Source: Maratus speciosus
Lineage: Eukaryota > Arthropoda > Arachnida > Araneae > Salticidae
Assembly: GCA_963932465.1 (NCBI GenBank)
Contig: OZ010787.1
Span: 16,418,926-16,482,925 of the forward strand
DNA length: 64,000 bases
Reading direction: 5' to 3'
Of this stretch, positions 35,421 through 47,576 are shown piece after piece. Positions within the stretch are counted from its first letter, which is position 1. Each line of letters begins with the position of its first letter. The position numbers and the translations under genes were made by a program. The notes beneath the pieces are model-generated. The model searched no databases. It worked only from the letters and a program-made list of their open reading frames with translations, and was not told where the DNA came from.

Positions 35421-36680
35421 TTCTGTCACATGCAGGCATTTTGTAAAAACATATTTTTCGGGTGTTTCTATTAATTTCAGAAACCTATTGATTTCTGAGG
35501 TTTATTGTTGCTTCTTTCTTTAAAGATTACAGAAATATATTTTTAGAATTGTAGGTTACTGCGAGGTTACAATAAACATTCGTAAACGTTTCTTCGTTTC
35601 ATTCATTAAACTTTTCTATATTTTGTATTAGAAAAATTTGTATTTAATAAAATATGAGCATTTCTGTTAAATAATATTTAACAGTGCATGCGCAAACAAC
35701 AGAATTTATTTTTCCAAAATTTAGTGGCCCATTATATAAGTTAGCACACATTAAAAGGCCAATGGGATATCGTGAAAATTCAGGAAGGTAACAATGATAT
35801 AGAAACCTGAATTTCAGCTGGATAATAAAGGATTTTCCACAAATTGTCATTTTTCATTAAATGACTTCTAACGTGAAGTATGTATTTAATGCACGGTCCA
35901 TGCGTAGCTTTTGAACGGGTGCTTCGATTTTTATAATTATTTTCTGTCTTTTCTTTGGTGGTTCTGGTGATTCTTTTAAAAACAATAAAAACATTAAAAA
36001 ATTTAACTAAAAAACAAAAAACTAAAAAGCTGGAAATTGTATGTCAAACGTGGCAAATGAGGTGCGTTCGTACTATAGCTAGCTTTATAAATACTCAGAG
36101 ATATTGGTGCAATAGCTGTTGCATTCTTATACAAAAATGCATGGATACAAAATTTATTACAATTATATATATTAAATTCAGTAGTACGGAAATAATAGGA
36201 CTCCATCTTAAATAGGACGTCATCACTATGGTAACCTAAAATCATTACCTATCGTGGGATATCATTGAATTAATTACGTATGATAAGATTTAATAAAAGG
36301 AAGAAAATATTAATTAATATACTTTTAAGTTTTGTTTCGAATTTTATAAAATATTAAATGACTCGACAAAATTCTGTAACGGTTATACATATTAAATTTC
36401 GGACCATTCGGTTGGGTACTTTTTGCGCTGTTATATGCGGACAGACGGACGGACCAGACGACGACTATAGGTGCTACGTATTTATATAATTACAAACGCA
36501 CCTAAAAATTGCAGTTTGGGGAAAATCCCTTAACATCCAGCTAATTTTAGAAAGAAACTGAGCCTCAGCTCTCTATATTACCGATATCTTAGAATTTTCA
36601 CGATATTTGACTGGTCTTTTTTATACGAGTTGCAACTATGTATATATTTATACGAGTTGTAAACATAACATATTGCAACT
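35421..36680. other. Unassigned AT-rich stretch
   Basis: Near 36437-36460 it reads GCGGACAGACGGACGGACC, a motif often seen in dispersed repeats, but no borders were found. An 86-codon ORF at 35955-36215 lacks any motif. Confidence 0.65.
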
Positions 36681-36681
36681 T

Positions 36682-37057
36682 GAAAACCGTGCATGCTATA
36701 AAGAAGAAACTTCTGGAAATTTATTGACAATTTTAAACATACCTTTATATAGCTACGTGCTATTTTTACACATTATAGTTTACAAGTAGATTATGCAAAA
36801 TTAATTTTATTTTAAATAAATTTCAGTTAAAATTTGTTTCATACAAATTCTCACATACCTTTAAATATTCATTATACTGATATTATAGTTGCAGTATTTT
36901 TTTTCTACGGCACCTTGTTAAATGTCCTAAAAGTGGTGTTAAATTTCGTTGAAAACCGTGCATGCTTAAACAAGAAACTTCTGGAAATTTATTGACAATT
37001 TTAAAAATACATTTATGTCGCCATGACTATACGAGCTACTTTTACACAAATTTTATA
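36682..37057. repeat. Duplicated ~100-bp segment, 269 bp apart
   Basis: GAAAACCGTGCATGCT and AGAAACTTCTGGAAATTTAT, then TGACAATTTTAAA, occur at 36682 and again at 36951. The intervening sequence is only weakly similar. Confidence 0.8.
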
Positions 37058-37351
37058 CAGGACTTGCATAACCAAGCGCTCCATCTATAGATGATTTCGT
37101 GCAATTTATTTTACAGAGTGATCGCAAATATTTTTTTATTCGATTTGTTGTTGGCCCACTAATTTCCTTGATGACCAAACCTTCACTGAAAAATATGAGA
37201 TCAAGCTTTTTCTTTAAATTCCCGAATAACTAGAAAAAATTCTTCAAGCATTTTTTAGATATTGGACAAAACGTTTAAAAACTCGAAAGTGTCCAGTGGT
37301 TTTTAGCTATTTAGTGTACGTAGGAGCTTTTCAAAAAGCTCCCCTGTAACA

Positions 37352-37746
37352 CTGTATAAAAAAAATCTGTAATTCTACAGATGTAAAGTTAGAGAAATCT
37401 GTATGCATACTAAAATTTTATATGTACAATGCTCAAAAAAGATGTAAATCTACAAAACTAGTTTTTGTAAAGCTACAAAAATCTGTAGCTTTACAAAAGA
37501 ATTTACTAAAATTACAGTAATCTTACTAAAATTTTATCTGTAACCCGGGTTTGCAGTTACATAAAAAGTTCTGGGCATCCCAGTTTCCTAAAAAATTCTT
37601 AGTAACCTTGCAGATTTTTTGATTTACAGTGCAAAAGTATATCTGTTACATGAATTTTTGTTGTTGCCATTACATAAAATGCTCTGGGAATCCCAGTTTC
37701 CTAGAAAAATTTTAGTAGTTTACAGATTTTTTTTTTTTTTACCGTG
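37352..37746. mobile_element. Candidate MITE (CACTGTA-poly(A)-TCTGTA ends)
   Basis: Left end CACTGTATAAAAAAAATCTG and right end CAGATTTTTTTTTTTTTTAC-CGTG are inverted. Internal repeats of TCTGTAA, CCCAGTTTCCTA(A/G)AAAA and CTGGG(C/A)ATCCCAG (two copies) are present. No target-site duplication could be confirmed. Confidence 0.5.
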
Positions 37747-38100
37747 CACTAACTCTGCCGCAAATCATAGCATAAAAACGTGATTGGTACCACTCTATTA
37801 GAAATAACATCTACTAAATAATTCTATACTTACTTTTGCTTAGGGGGTCATTTATGTATAGAAATTGTACCAAATTTTCAAAATTGACATCTCATTTTTA
37901 CACCATGTTTAAATTATCCGGTAAATTTTACCTTTGTATAAATTACGCGATGTCATTCGGTCAAATAATTTAGGAATAATACACGTTTAAAAGTTGAAAC
38001 TGCTAACGTTAAATTCGTTTTCAATCGCTCCAAAACATAAGTCTAGGCATAACTCAAAAACTACTAGGCAAAATTACCTGAAAAGACATAAACGAAATTA
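37747..38100. mobile_element. Decayed fragment of foldback family F
   Basis: ACTAACTC, ATTGGTACC, TTAGAAATAACATCTACT and CTTAGGGGGTCAT follow the same order and spacing as the family F TIR (CTAACTCCTC, TGGTACC, GGAAATAAAGTCTACT, CTTAGGGGGCCAT). GTCTAGGCATAACTCAAAAACTACT further on resembles an internal segment. It is strongly diverged and lacks the other end. Confidence 0.45.
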
Positions 38101-38204
38101 CACCTAGTAACATGTTTCTTGCGTGTAAAAGAATCTGTGTTGTCATTTGGCTTTGATAATAATTAAATCACACATATTTGAAGTTTATTTAAAAATTTTA
38201 TCAC

Positions 38205-38237
38205 GGGTCTGGGCAACGCAGGGAAAATCAGCTAGTG
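38205..38237 (-). mobile_element. Possible transposon terminal fragment (ACTAGCTG...)
   Basis: The minus strand reads ACTAGCTGATTTTCCCTGCG then TTGCCCAGACCCGTGA, resembling widespread arthropod repeat termini of the form ACTAGCNGANCCCGGC. A related end in + orientation starts at 47577. Its other end was not found. Confidence 0.35.
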
Positions 38238-39323
38238 TCTAATAAATCAACGATTAATACATTTTCTTTTTTATCATTTTTAGGTTACTAAATCCCCATG
38301 ACTACAAAAACAACCTTTAACTCTAAATTTTCTGCTGTTTTCAAATATGCATGCATTTATGCTATCTCCATAAAATTATTTGATTTATTTGTTTTTAAAT
38401 AATTTCAAGTCTTTAAAAGGTAAAAAACATCTTAACGAGTTCTTTGGATTACTATATCCACACAACGAAAGATTCCCCAAAGATTGTTGTTTCATCTAAC
38501 TCACGAAACAGGAAAAATAAACATCATTAAGCAAAAGAATAAAATTTCTAATCAAACAACAGCCTCAAAATTTTTTCTTCACACTTTTGAAAAATAGACT
38601 TCGCAAAATTTAATTTTCACATTATTGTCAATATTTGTTTCAACAAAAATTTTCTCTCACTGATTGTTTATGCTTCAAAGATACTGATCGCATTTTCTCT
38701 AACTTTTAATTTCCGGCTTTGGATGTCGAAAAAGAAGTCTTTAGAAGTAGATTTCCAGCATTAATCAACGCTTTTCATTCTTTCAATAGAATTTTCATGG
38801 AAAAGATGAGCTATAGAATTTTATTAGATACTTTTCAATGAAAAGTACATGTAGAGAAACTATTTAATTGCTTATATAACATATCTGTATTTTATAGGTT
38901 TTCTAAAAAGTTTTACTTTGGAAATGTTTACATTTTGAGATTCTGTTTATTATCAAATAATAATATTTTTAAAATGTGTCCCTATTTGAGGTATTTCTGA
39001 CTAAAACCTGAAAATTAGTGAAATTCTAAACTTTTCTGTGCCAAAAATTTTAAATATTTGCAATTAAAAAATGAGAATTTGTATTATGCAAATATCAATT
39101 TTTATCCAAAATAATAGTTATGTTAACATTAAATAAATCAATAAAGTGGAAAATACTTTACGCCGGACAAAAAAAATTTTCAAATATAAATTTGGTTGAC
39201 ACTAACGTCTATACGTTACAGAAGAAACATTTAAATATGATTGTAATCTTATTTGCTATGAAGAAGGCTTAAATTTTCTTATGGAATTATATTAAATTGA
39301 AATACTTGAATTCACAATAAATC
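38238..39323. other. AT-rich stretch, nothing recognised
   Basis: No ORF, repeat or transposon end is supported here. Confidence 0.7.
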
Positions 39324-39940
39324 TTAACCCATTTTAGGCCAAGCATAGAAATTTTATAAAATTTGGTATTATTTTCATTGATTACTTAAATTACATTCAT
39401 TAAGACAAAAAAAAAAAGTTTCGTGCATGAAAAATAATATTTTATTTGAGAAATAAAACACATTCGGCATTTTCATGCATTCGGTCAATGGTGCGTTAAC
39501 GCACCATTAAATTTAAAATTATTTTTTTAAATTTTTTATGACATTTGTGTTATTATTATTTTATTTACAGAACATACAATTTTAATCCTTATAAAAACAT
39601 ATTATTAATCTCAAGTGGAATAATTATACATTTTCAAAAAGTCGAATTTGTCAATAACCGTTTCAATTTACAAAAACTAGCGTATTTTAAAAAGTCCTTC
39701 CGGCCAGTGCCGGGAGGAAGAGGTAGCTTTCAAATTCCTTATTTTAAAAAAGCCAACTTATATTATTCAAACACACGAAGCTCAATTAAGTGGAAACCGA
39801 ATGTAGGAGATTCAATACTAATTTTTATCAATACTAAAGCATTATGAATGAGAATTTCGCGAAATTAGTCAGCTTTATCCAAGCTGCTTTTAATTAAAGT
39901 AACTTATATTTGGCTGCCAAATTCGGTGATTTCTTAAAGT

Positions 39941-41700
39941 GCCTGCCATTTTAAGACAACATGGTGGATGAGGCTAACCAGTGAACTTGGTCGAGACCTT
40001 AGTAATTGCTGTGCACATGCTCACTCACATCGGAATCGGTTGATATATACGAGTGCTGTCGCAGGCAAAAAATCAGATTTTTCAAAATGTCACCCACGTT
40101 AGGAATTGAAACTACTATATCTGAGCCATTTTTTAAGATAAAGGCAAACAAAAAATGCTCCTGAATCCTTATATCAAGGTCAAATACTTAAGAAAGAAAC
40201 CTTTTTCAATTTCTAATTTTTTTGCACCTCACTTTAAATACAATTTTTTTTAATTTAATGGCCGCCATTTTGAAACAAGATGGCTGATGAAGCTGGCCAG
40301 CGAACTTGGTCGAGATATTGATGTATACTATCCACATGCCTTCTTCCATCGAAATAGGCGAATACGTGTGGTATCGCGTGACAAATACAAAATCGTTTCA
40401 AACTGTTAGCCATGATAGAAAATCAAAGTGCTATAATTCAACCACTTTTTAAGATATAAACAAAAGAACAAATTTTCAGAAACAAAAACTGCTCCGAATC
40501 TTTGTATCAAGGCCAAACACATAAAAAAAAATCTTTTTCATTTTCCAATTTTTTAATACCTCATTTTAAATTTTAAAATACATTTTAAAAAAAAAATCGC
40601 AACCCTTTTGAAACAAGATGGCGAATGAAGCTGGCCAACGAACTCGGTCGAGACATTGGTATGCACTATGTACAGACCAAGTAATATCCAAATCGGTTCA
40701 TAAATACGCCTGTTATCGAAAGACAAAAATCAGGTCGTTTTAAAATGTCAGCCACAATAGAAATTCAAAATGTTATAACTTAGCCATTTTTTTAGATATA
40801 GACGAAAGAAAACCTGTTCCGAAATCTTTGTATTAAGGTCAAACACATACGAAAAAATCTTTTTCATTTTCCAATTTTTTGGCATCTCATTTTAAATTTA
40901 ATTTTTTTTAAATTTTTTTAAATGGTCGCCACTTTGAAACAAGATGGCGGATGAAGCTGGCCAACGAACTCGGTTGAGTTATTTGTATGTACTATGTACA
41001 CACCAAGGTACATCCAAATCGGTTCATAAATACGTCTGTTATCACGTGGCAAAAATCAGGGCGTTTCAAAATGTCAGCCAAGCTAGAAATTCAAAATGCT
41101 ATAACTCAGCCATTTTTTAAGATATAAACGAAACAAAAACTGCTCCCGAATCTTTTTATCAAGGTCAAACACATAAGAAAAGAATATTTTTTCAATTTTC
41201 AATTATTTGGTACCACATTTCCAATTTAAATTTTTCTTAAAATTTTAAATGGCCGCCATTTTGTTTAAAAATGGCGGATGAAGCTGACCAACGAACTCGG
41301 TCGAGACATTGGTCTGTGCTATGTATAAACGAAGTTACATCCAAATCGGTTCATAAATACGCCTTTTATCGCGTGACAAAATTCAGGACGTTTCAAAATG
41401 TCAGCTTCGCAAGAAATTCAAAATGCTATAACTCAGCCATTTTTTAAGATATAGACGAAACAAAAACTGCTACGGAGTCTTTGTATAAAGGTCAAATACA
41501 TAAGAAAAAAATATTTTTCCATTTTTAATTTTTTGGTACCACATTTCAAATTTTAAATTTTTAAAAAAAATTTAAATGGCCGCCATTTTGAAACAAAATG
41601 GCGGATGAAGCTGGCCAACGAACTCGGTCGAGACATTGGTATGTACTATGTACACACCGAATTACATCCAAATCGGTTCATAAATACGAGAGTTACAGTA
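39941..41700. repeat. ~327-bp tandem array, 5.4 copies
   Basis: Units begin with GGCCGCCATTTTG (or diverged forms) near 39941, 40261, 40597, 40924, 41251 and 41579, giving spacings of about 320, 336, 327, 327 and 328 bp. Each has AAGATGGCGGATGAAGCTGG, AACTCGGTCGAGACATTGG, CATCCAAATCGGTTCATAAA, CAAAATGTCAGC and CTATAACTCAGCCATTTTTT. Each opens with a hairpin-forming pair CCGCCATTTT...AAAATGGCGG. The first copy is the most diverged; the last is cut at ~120 bp by the (TA)n tract. All frames contain stops. Confidence 0.95.
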
Positions 41701-41713
41701 TGACATAGGTCAG

Positions 41714-41739
41714 ATATATATATATATATATATATATAT

Positions 41740-41785
<46 letters not shown>
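41714..41785. repeat. (TA)n tract with palindromic interruption
   Basis: About 72 bp of TA dinucleotides broken once by TGA at 41740-41742. The right part begins TTGATATA and ends TATATCAAT, so it can form a long AT hairpin. Confidence 0.95.
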
Positions 41786-41787
<2 letters not shown>

Positions 41788-42072
41788 ATTTTGAACGGAG
41801 GGTGGTTTCGGGGTCTGGGGGTCATGATCGATGAAAATATACCAAATTTTTTTGAAATCGCTTTCCTCCGAACGGCTGCAATAGGTAGCTTTTTGTAAAG
41901 AAAGCTACCTAAAATTTCTCAACAAAAAGTGTTTACCCCAATTGAATTACATATATTTTATAGATGTCTCCAGAACCCTTAAAAATAGCAGAAAAATATT
42001 CGTAACAGTGTTAATAAAAAAAACATTTCTTAAAATGGTGCGTTTACGCACCGTTGGCCGAAAATGGGTTAA

Positions 42073-42685
42073 TAAAGCTGTTAACAACTGCCTGTACTCA
42101 ATAAAAAACAAATCTAAGATAAGACAGGAATAAAATTCTGGGCCTCAGATCACCCTCCGAAATCCTTTTTTGTGGTTGCGGCCTTGTCTTTAACCAATCA
42201 GAAAACCGCAAAAAACACTTATTTACTAATTTTAGTAAAATGATATAAAATGTATTGTTCAAATCTTGAGTTTTTTCCCAGTATAAGCAAACAAAGCAAA
42301 CAGCTACCTGTACATATTCGTTTGTTAACAAGTGTCCTATCTAAAGTGCATTTACGGAAAACACACAGCGGTCAACAGTCAAACTAACTCAACACTTGGT
42401 TAGAATGCTTCTCAACAGAGATGAAATATTAAAAACTATAAATTACAAAGCTCGCGAGACGATTAAAAAATGAGGTATCTCTTAGTATCTTTAGAGAGCT
42501 GAGAATAAAGTTTAAAAAAACATGTTTTTCCTCAATGTCATTATATACGCTAAAAATTGCTGTTGATAAGAATAAATCAGAACTTATAAAGTAACTTGCT
42601 TTCAACATTTTTCAAAAGTCTTAATAACAAGCGTAAAAATATTTCTTGGGGAATTAGTGTTCGTTTTTTTTTTGTTGTTGTTGTT

Positions 42686-42721
<36 letters not shown>

Positions 42722-44187
42722 CACAAAAACTATGGAAAGTCAAATTTTCGCCTGAATTTAATTCGGATTGATTTCACAAAATTTTATTTAGTTCTGTGAT
42801 TTTGAAAGACACCTTATAAAATCTCGCCATGTAATGAATGTAAGTCGGTTATTCTGTAATACATTTTGTACATTTTAAACATTATATACATTTAACACAT
42901 CTTAATCAAAATTTTCTAATAAATCTTCTCTTCATAAATTTTTACTTTTTTACTATTTCATAAATTTCACTAATTTATATAAAAAAATTTAAATTGTTAC
43001 AATTTTTAAAACAATTTTTTCTGCTGAAAAATAGGATGAACAATCGTTAAACGCTGCACATTTTCTTTTAATTTTTATAAATAACATTTCATCATCTAGC
43101 CAGAAAACCCAAAGCTATTTCCAAAGCTCCCATTTGTTTAAAGGAAGTTCAAATTTGTCAAATATTTCTTCAATAAAAATCAGTCGGCGAGATTATTTAT
43201 TCTTGAAAGATATCGATCTTCTTTTATCCGTCTTTTATTTTCACAAGATTCTCTTAAAAAATGTTTTTGTGCTGGAATTCTAGCGTTAATTATCTTTTTT
43301 ACTAACGATCTTAGAATTTTACGGATATCTTGTTACAAGAGCCTTTGTAGTTAGGAAGAAAACAAGTATTGCAGAGAAAAATTGATTTGATTGTTTATTG
43401 TGACAAGTTGAGCTCTTCACAGATTTTTAGATAATGGCTTCTAATTTGCTTTCATTTCTGATAAAGGTTAACTAGTTTGTTTTTTATGAAAGCAATCTTA
43501 ATGTTGAAAGTTGTTGTACCATGGTCCAACTATAATTTCATTCGATATCTCAATCTCTTCAGACCTGGGGTACACAAATTTCGACCTTTATTATTTTCCT
43601 CATAAAAATAAACTCTTCGATATTTTTTACATCATTACTTTACTTTTACAGAATTGAATGTTTTTTCTTCTGAACAAAACCAATAAATAGCAGCAATGAT
43701 GCTTACTTCCTCATAAAATAAATCTTATTTTCATCTGAGTTTGCACGACAGTGCGCCGAAGAAAGTAAAAGATTTTCCTAATTATTTAACTTAAGGGGGT
43801 CCGGTACACAAAAATGTTCAAATTCTCTAAAAAAAACTTTTATTGCATTAAAAATTTCTCCGTTTTTTTCTGCTTAAAATGACGTTTAAATCATGCTTCA
43901 GTCTTATAACCAGTAAGTGACACTTCAGCAAAAATTTAACTAAAATAGGCATTTTCTTGGAAAATTCTACTAAGTAATGTCATCTAGTGATTGACTTAAA
44001 AACTTATTTTTATTTTGAAAGCAATATATCCATCCACTAGTAGGCCAACAACATATTCAACGAGGAAGAAACTTTTGAGAACACAAAAGGTACCATTTTG
44101 AGGCATGTATCTTCTTTCTAATATTAGGTAGTGTTTTTTTTTTTTTTTTTCTTATCTATTTGTAATGCAACCATCCTAAACATTTTC
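42073..44187. other. AT-rich stretch with a 35-bp poly-T run
   Basis: A T-run lies at 42687-42721, preceded by (GTT)n. GGGGGTCCGGTACAC near 43796 is a possible transposon end, but no partner was found. No ORF is supported. Confidence 0.7.
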
Positions 44188-44191
44188 TTAA

Positions 44192-44419
44192 CACGTTCAC
44201 GCCGGCACGGTGGGTCACACTCGACTGTCTCAGAGCTGCAAAGTGTCCGGCTTTTTGGATACCAGTATTTTAATACAGAAAATGTTGTTTTATTTAATTA
44301 GAACAATTGGGCGATTTAAAGGAACAACATTTTCTCTAAAATAATAGTGGTGTGCAAAAAGCCAGAGACTTGACAACTCTAGACAGTCGAGTGTGACCCA
44401 CCTCGCCGACGTGAACGTG
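44192..44419. mobile_element. 228-bp palindromic piggyBac-type MITE
   Basis: Perfect TTAA duplications (44188-44191 and 44420-44423). Arms CACGTTCACGCCGGC...GGTGGGTCACACTCGACTGT and the inverted right arm match over about 40 bp and continue weaker, with AAAATGTTGTT and AACAACATTTT also inverted in the centre, so nearly the whole element folds back. It has no coding content. Confidence 0.93.
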
Positions 44420-44423
44420 TTAA

Positions 44424-44837
44424 AGTTATACTTGTAGAAATTAGTAGATGCCTATGATACATTAGGACCACGATTTCTAGTTTATAGTTATTTAATTTAC
44501 TTTAATGGGGAGTGTCAGTTATTGGTTCCAGTAATTTTATTTCACCAGTCTCCAACTGTGGTGTTAATTATTGGTAATAGTAAAGAAAGTTGAAATCTAT
44601 TATTTGAACTGTTTATAAAAACATAATAATAAATTAAATTTATCTTGCAGTCAACACCATTAAAATTTAAGTTGTTCTACCAGGGCCTGACACCATTTGT
44701 CAGTTATTGATTCATAAATGTCAGTTACTGAATGCCTGCATTACTAATAATTTAAAGCATGAAAAATGGGGCACGTGCATCTGTAGTATAGTATGATATC
44801 ATATATAAATAGGGTTTAAGTATTTTGTTTTTATAAT
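44424..44837. other. AT-rich stretch, nothing recognised
   Basis: Short repeats of GTCAGTTA(C/T)TG and GTGTTAATTATTGG are present. No feature is supported. Confidence 0.6.
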
Positions 44838-46226
44838 AAATAAACGGACAAGTACGAGTATTACTCGCGCTCAGAGGGTTCCGTACAATAAATATATGTA
44901 TTATTAACAGTATTATTAAAAAAATCGTTGCTAAAAGAATAATAAGAATTTGTAAAAAAAAAAACAAAAAACTATATAGCGTAGGGTTGGATATAGCTGT
45001 ATATACTAGAAAAGTATGAATGGGTATACCATAAAAGTTCAAACAGATATGAAATTTAAATAATATAAAATATTTCTATTCGCTATAACTCTTTTTTTAA
45101 TCTTATCCTAATCTGTGTATGATAAACTTAATTCGGTACTGACAATAAAAGTAGTGTATATTTAAACTTCATTTGGCATTTCATAAAACAAAAATCAGCG
45201 TAGTAATAATCCTTTCTTTTTACAGTGTAGCTAAAACAAAACCCTTGGTTAAAATTTAAACTTGGCATTGTACAAAGCGCGTTTCGAAAGGAAGTCGCAA
45301 AATTGCAACGCCTCCTTGATTCGTGCCGCGTTTTACCAGATAGGTTTTTGATTAACTTTTAAAGACACGGGAGGCGTATTAAGAGATCCACTCAATGCAA
45401 ACTAGTTGCGAATTCTATAGTATTTATGTGATTAATTCTAATTAAATTAGTCTATTTTTAACTATTTGACGTTTATTGTTTTTATACTGCTACTAGGCAT
45501 TGCATTACATAAACATATCGTTAAAAGTTTTTATCTGAGCTTTAAAAGCCGATGGTACATAGAGTACGCTGCCCTGTCATTAGTATGTCCAAATTGTCCG
45601 TGTCCTTAAGGGTTAATATCTCTGCTAATTACCGATGATTTTTTTTTTTTCGAAAATCATTATCAACCATGCGTTTATACTTCTGCTACGATAGGTACAT
45701 CCAGCGCTCCTCAATACCTTTGCTGAATGCCTTCAAATCAAAATTTGTGTGTAACGGAAAAATGCGCTTTTCTCAAAAACTATGTGACCTAGGATGATCG
45801 CTATAGTTTTCCTGCAAGGTTTAAATTAACGTCTACTACCTCTAACTTTTTCATAATTTTAGTTTCCGTAGAGTCGGAACACATTTTTGCACTACATTTT
45901 CGACAATATCTCTGAAAATATAGTGACTAAAATTAAAAGAAACGTATTTTTAAGTTCAGCGTTACGAAAGCTTTCACGCGATATGCAAAGAAAATATTTT
46001 TTTTTTTCAAGTAACTTAATTAGCCCTTCTACATTTTTTCCTAAATATATTTGTGAACGTTTAGTAATCTGTAAATATGTGGGTCAAAATAGTCTTTATT
46101 ACTTCCCCTAATTTGAACTTTCCATGTACCATAGTTCACGAGTAAAATGGCTGTGATAGACAGACAGACACAGGGTGATCTTATAATGGTTCTGTTTTTA
46201 CTTTTTAAATACGGAACCCTAAAAAA
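44838..46226 (+). mobile_element. AGGGTTCCG-ended dispersed element, copy 2
   Basis: Left end region GGACAAGTACGAG...CGCGCTCAGAGGGTTCCGTA and right end GACAGACAGACACAGGGTGA followed by TACGGAACCCTAAAAAA. The ends match, inverted, those of 21483-23432. The right end resembles a repeat seen widely in arthropods (run of GACA, then GTTCCGTTTTTAC and TACGGAACCCTAAAA). No transposase is visible; the minus-strand 96-codon ORF at its left end is chance. Confidence 0.6.
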
Positions 46227-46297
46227 TACTAAATTTAAGTACGGACCTTAAAAATTAAAGTATTTTTAAAGCGAAAATTCCTTGAAGTTTAAAATAA

Positions 46298-46299
<2 letters not shown>

Positions 46300-46344
<45 letters not shown>
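46300..46344. repeat. Poly-T run of 45
   Basis: 45 consecutive T bases. It could be the poly-A tail of a minus-strand retroposon, but nothing recognisable lies to its right. Confidence 0.95.
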
Positions 46345-46349
<5 letters not shown>

Positions 46350-47256
46350 TTTGCAAGTAAAGTGTCAGACACTGGTTCACTTTGTGTCAAATAAGAGTTT
46401 TTCAAAATAAGGTTGGTGTCAGTTGCTTGGAGTTTTTGACCATATTTATGAAAAAAATAATTTTTAATATTACAATGTATAATTTTGAAAACTTTGTCAA
46501 CTGTAATTTTTTAATGTATCTCAACAATCCTTTCAAAAAGAAAAATAAGAATAAAATAGATTTAAAATTTTGTAATAGTTATTTCAACAAGAAAGACTCC
46601 TTAAGGTGTCTGTTAATAGGAGTTTAACCCTATTTATGGATTAAGAGCATATATAATCCACGAGGACAATTGCATATAGTTCTGGTAAAAAACTAAAATA
46701 TTGAGAAAATAAAATTGGTACGGTTATGAGGAAAATGAAGGGGTAAATCATCGTTAAGAAAATATAAATACACTGAGTTCATTATTCAGTAAATTTGTAT
46801 TCTCTTAATCTCTCTATAAGCATATTTGTGTATCTATGCAATATTTAGAGAAAACCATATAGGGACAAATTCATAGATTCAAATTCTTTAATATATTAAA
46901 CAAACTCTACGTTCTGCCCAGTATAAGATAAAGAAAGCATTATCTTCAAAATTTTGGCTTGATGTGTTTAATTGTAACATTATTTCAATATCAAATCAAA
47001 TACATGTATTTTTTTTTTTTAGATTTCTCGCAAAATAATATTTAAACTAACTGGTATTTAGTACTCTTGATTAAATGCTTTAACCCTCCATCTCCCCCGC
47101 TCCCCTAAAAAAGAGAAAAATAGACTTATTTTTCAGAGCCAATAGTACCATTATCATAAATAACACTGTATAGTTATGGACATCTTTAGATATATGAAAA
47201 GTTCATAAAATAAAGGTTCGTCAATGAAATTACCGAATAAGAACTAATTTGGGAGT
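46345..47256. other. AT-rich stretch, nothing recognised
   Basis: No ORF, repeat or transposon end is supported. An 81-codon ORF at 46382-46627 has no motif. Confidence 0.7.
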
Positions 47257-47399
47257 GTCGAGTCAATTCATCGCGGAACAATTCGTCGTGCACAATTCGT
47301 TGCAGCGTCAATTCATCGCGGTGTCAATTCGTCGTGGCGTCAATTCGTCGCAGCATCAATTCGTCGTGGTATCGATTCGTCGTGGCGTCAATTCATCCC
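47257..47399. repeat. 16-bp minisatellite, nine units
   Basis: Nine units of 16 bp with consensus GTCAATTCGTCG(T/C)GGC run without a gap. The central units differ at one to three positions. Each unit contains two CpG sites within an otherwise AT-rich region. Confidence 0.93.
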
Positions 47400-47576
47400 A
47401 TCGCAAACATTTTTAAAGGTTATATGATGATTTTTTTTCTGCAAATATAGCAAATTGTGATAACTCACAATTTACAGGCTGATTTTAGGTACAGATATAT
47501 TTTACAATATACCTGTTTGCTGCTTTAGTTAAAATAATATCAATCATTAAAATGGAGAGGAAATTTTTTTATATGT

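Larger units (their letters stand above)
39328..42068. mobile_element. 2.74-kb piggyBac-type non-autonomous element carrying a satellite-like array
   Basis: TTAA duplications (39324-39327 and 42069-42072) bracket inverted ends CCCATTTTAGGCCAA and CCCATTTTCGGCCAA (14 of 15). Subterminal 16-bp palindromes GGTGCGTTAACGCACC (39490-39505) and GGTGCGTTTACGCACC (42037-42052) occur on both sides. No transposase is present. A 100-codon ORF (39545-39847) has no known motif. Most of the interior is a ~327-bp tandem array (39941-41700), a (TA)n tract (41714-41785) and a GGTAGCTTT...AAAGCTACC hairpin (41884-41909). Confidence 0.85.

Noticed and set aside
39545..39847. 100-codon ORF inside the piggyBac-type element
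   Set aside because: No similarity to piggyBac transposase or any other family I recognise; too short and compositionally ordinary.
39941..41700. CRISPR-like appearance of a regular repeat array
   Set aside because: The repeats are contiguous ~327-bp units without unique spacers, in a eukaryotic context. It is a tandem satellite-type array.
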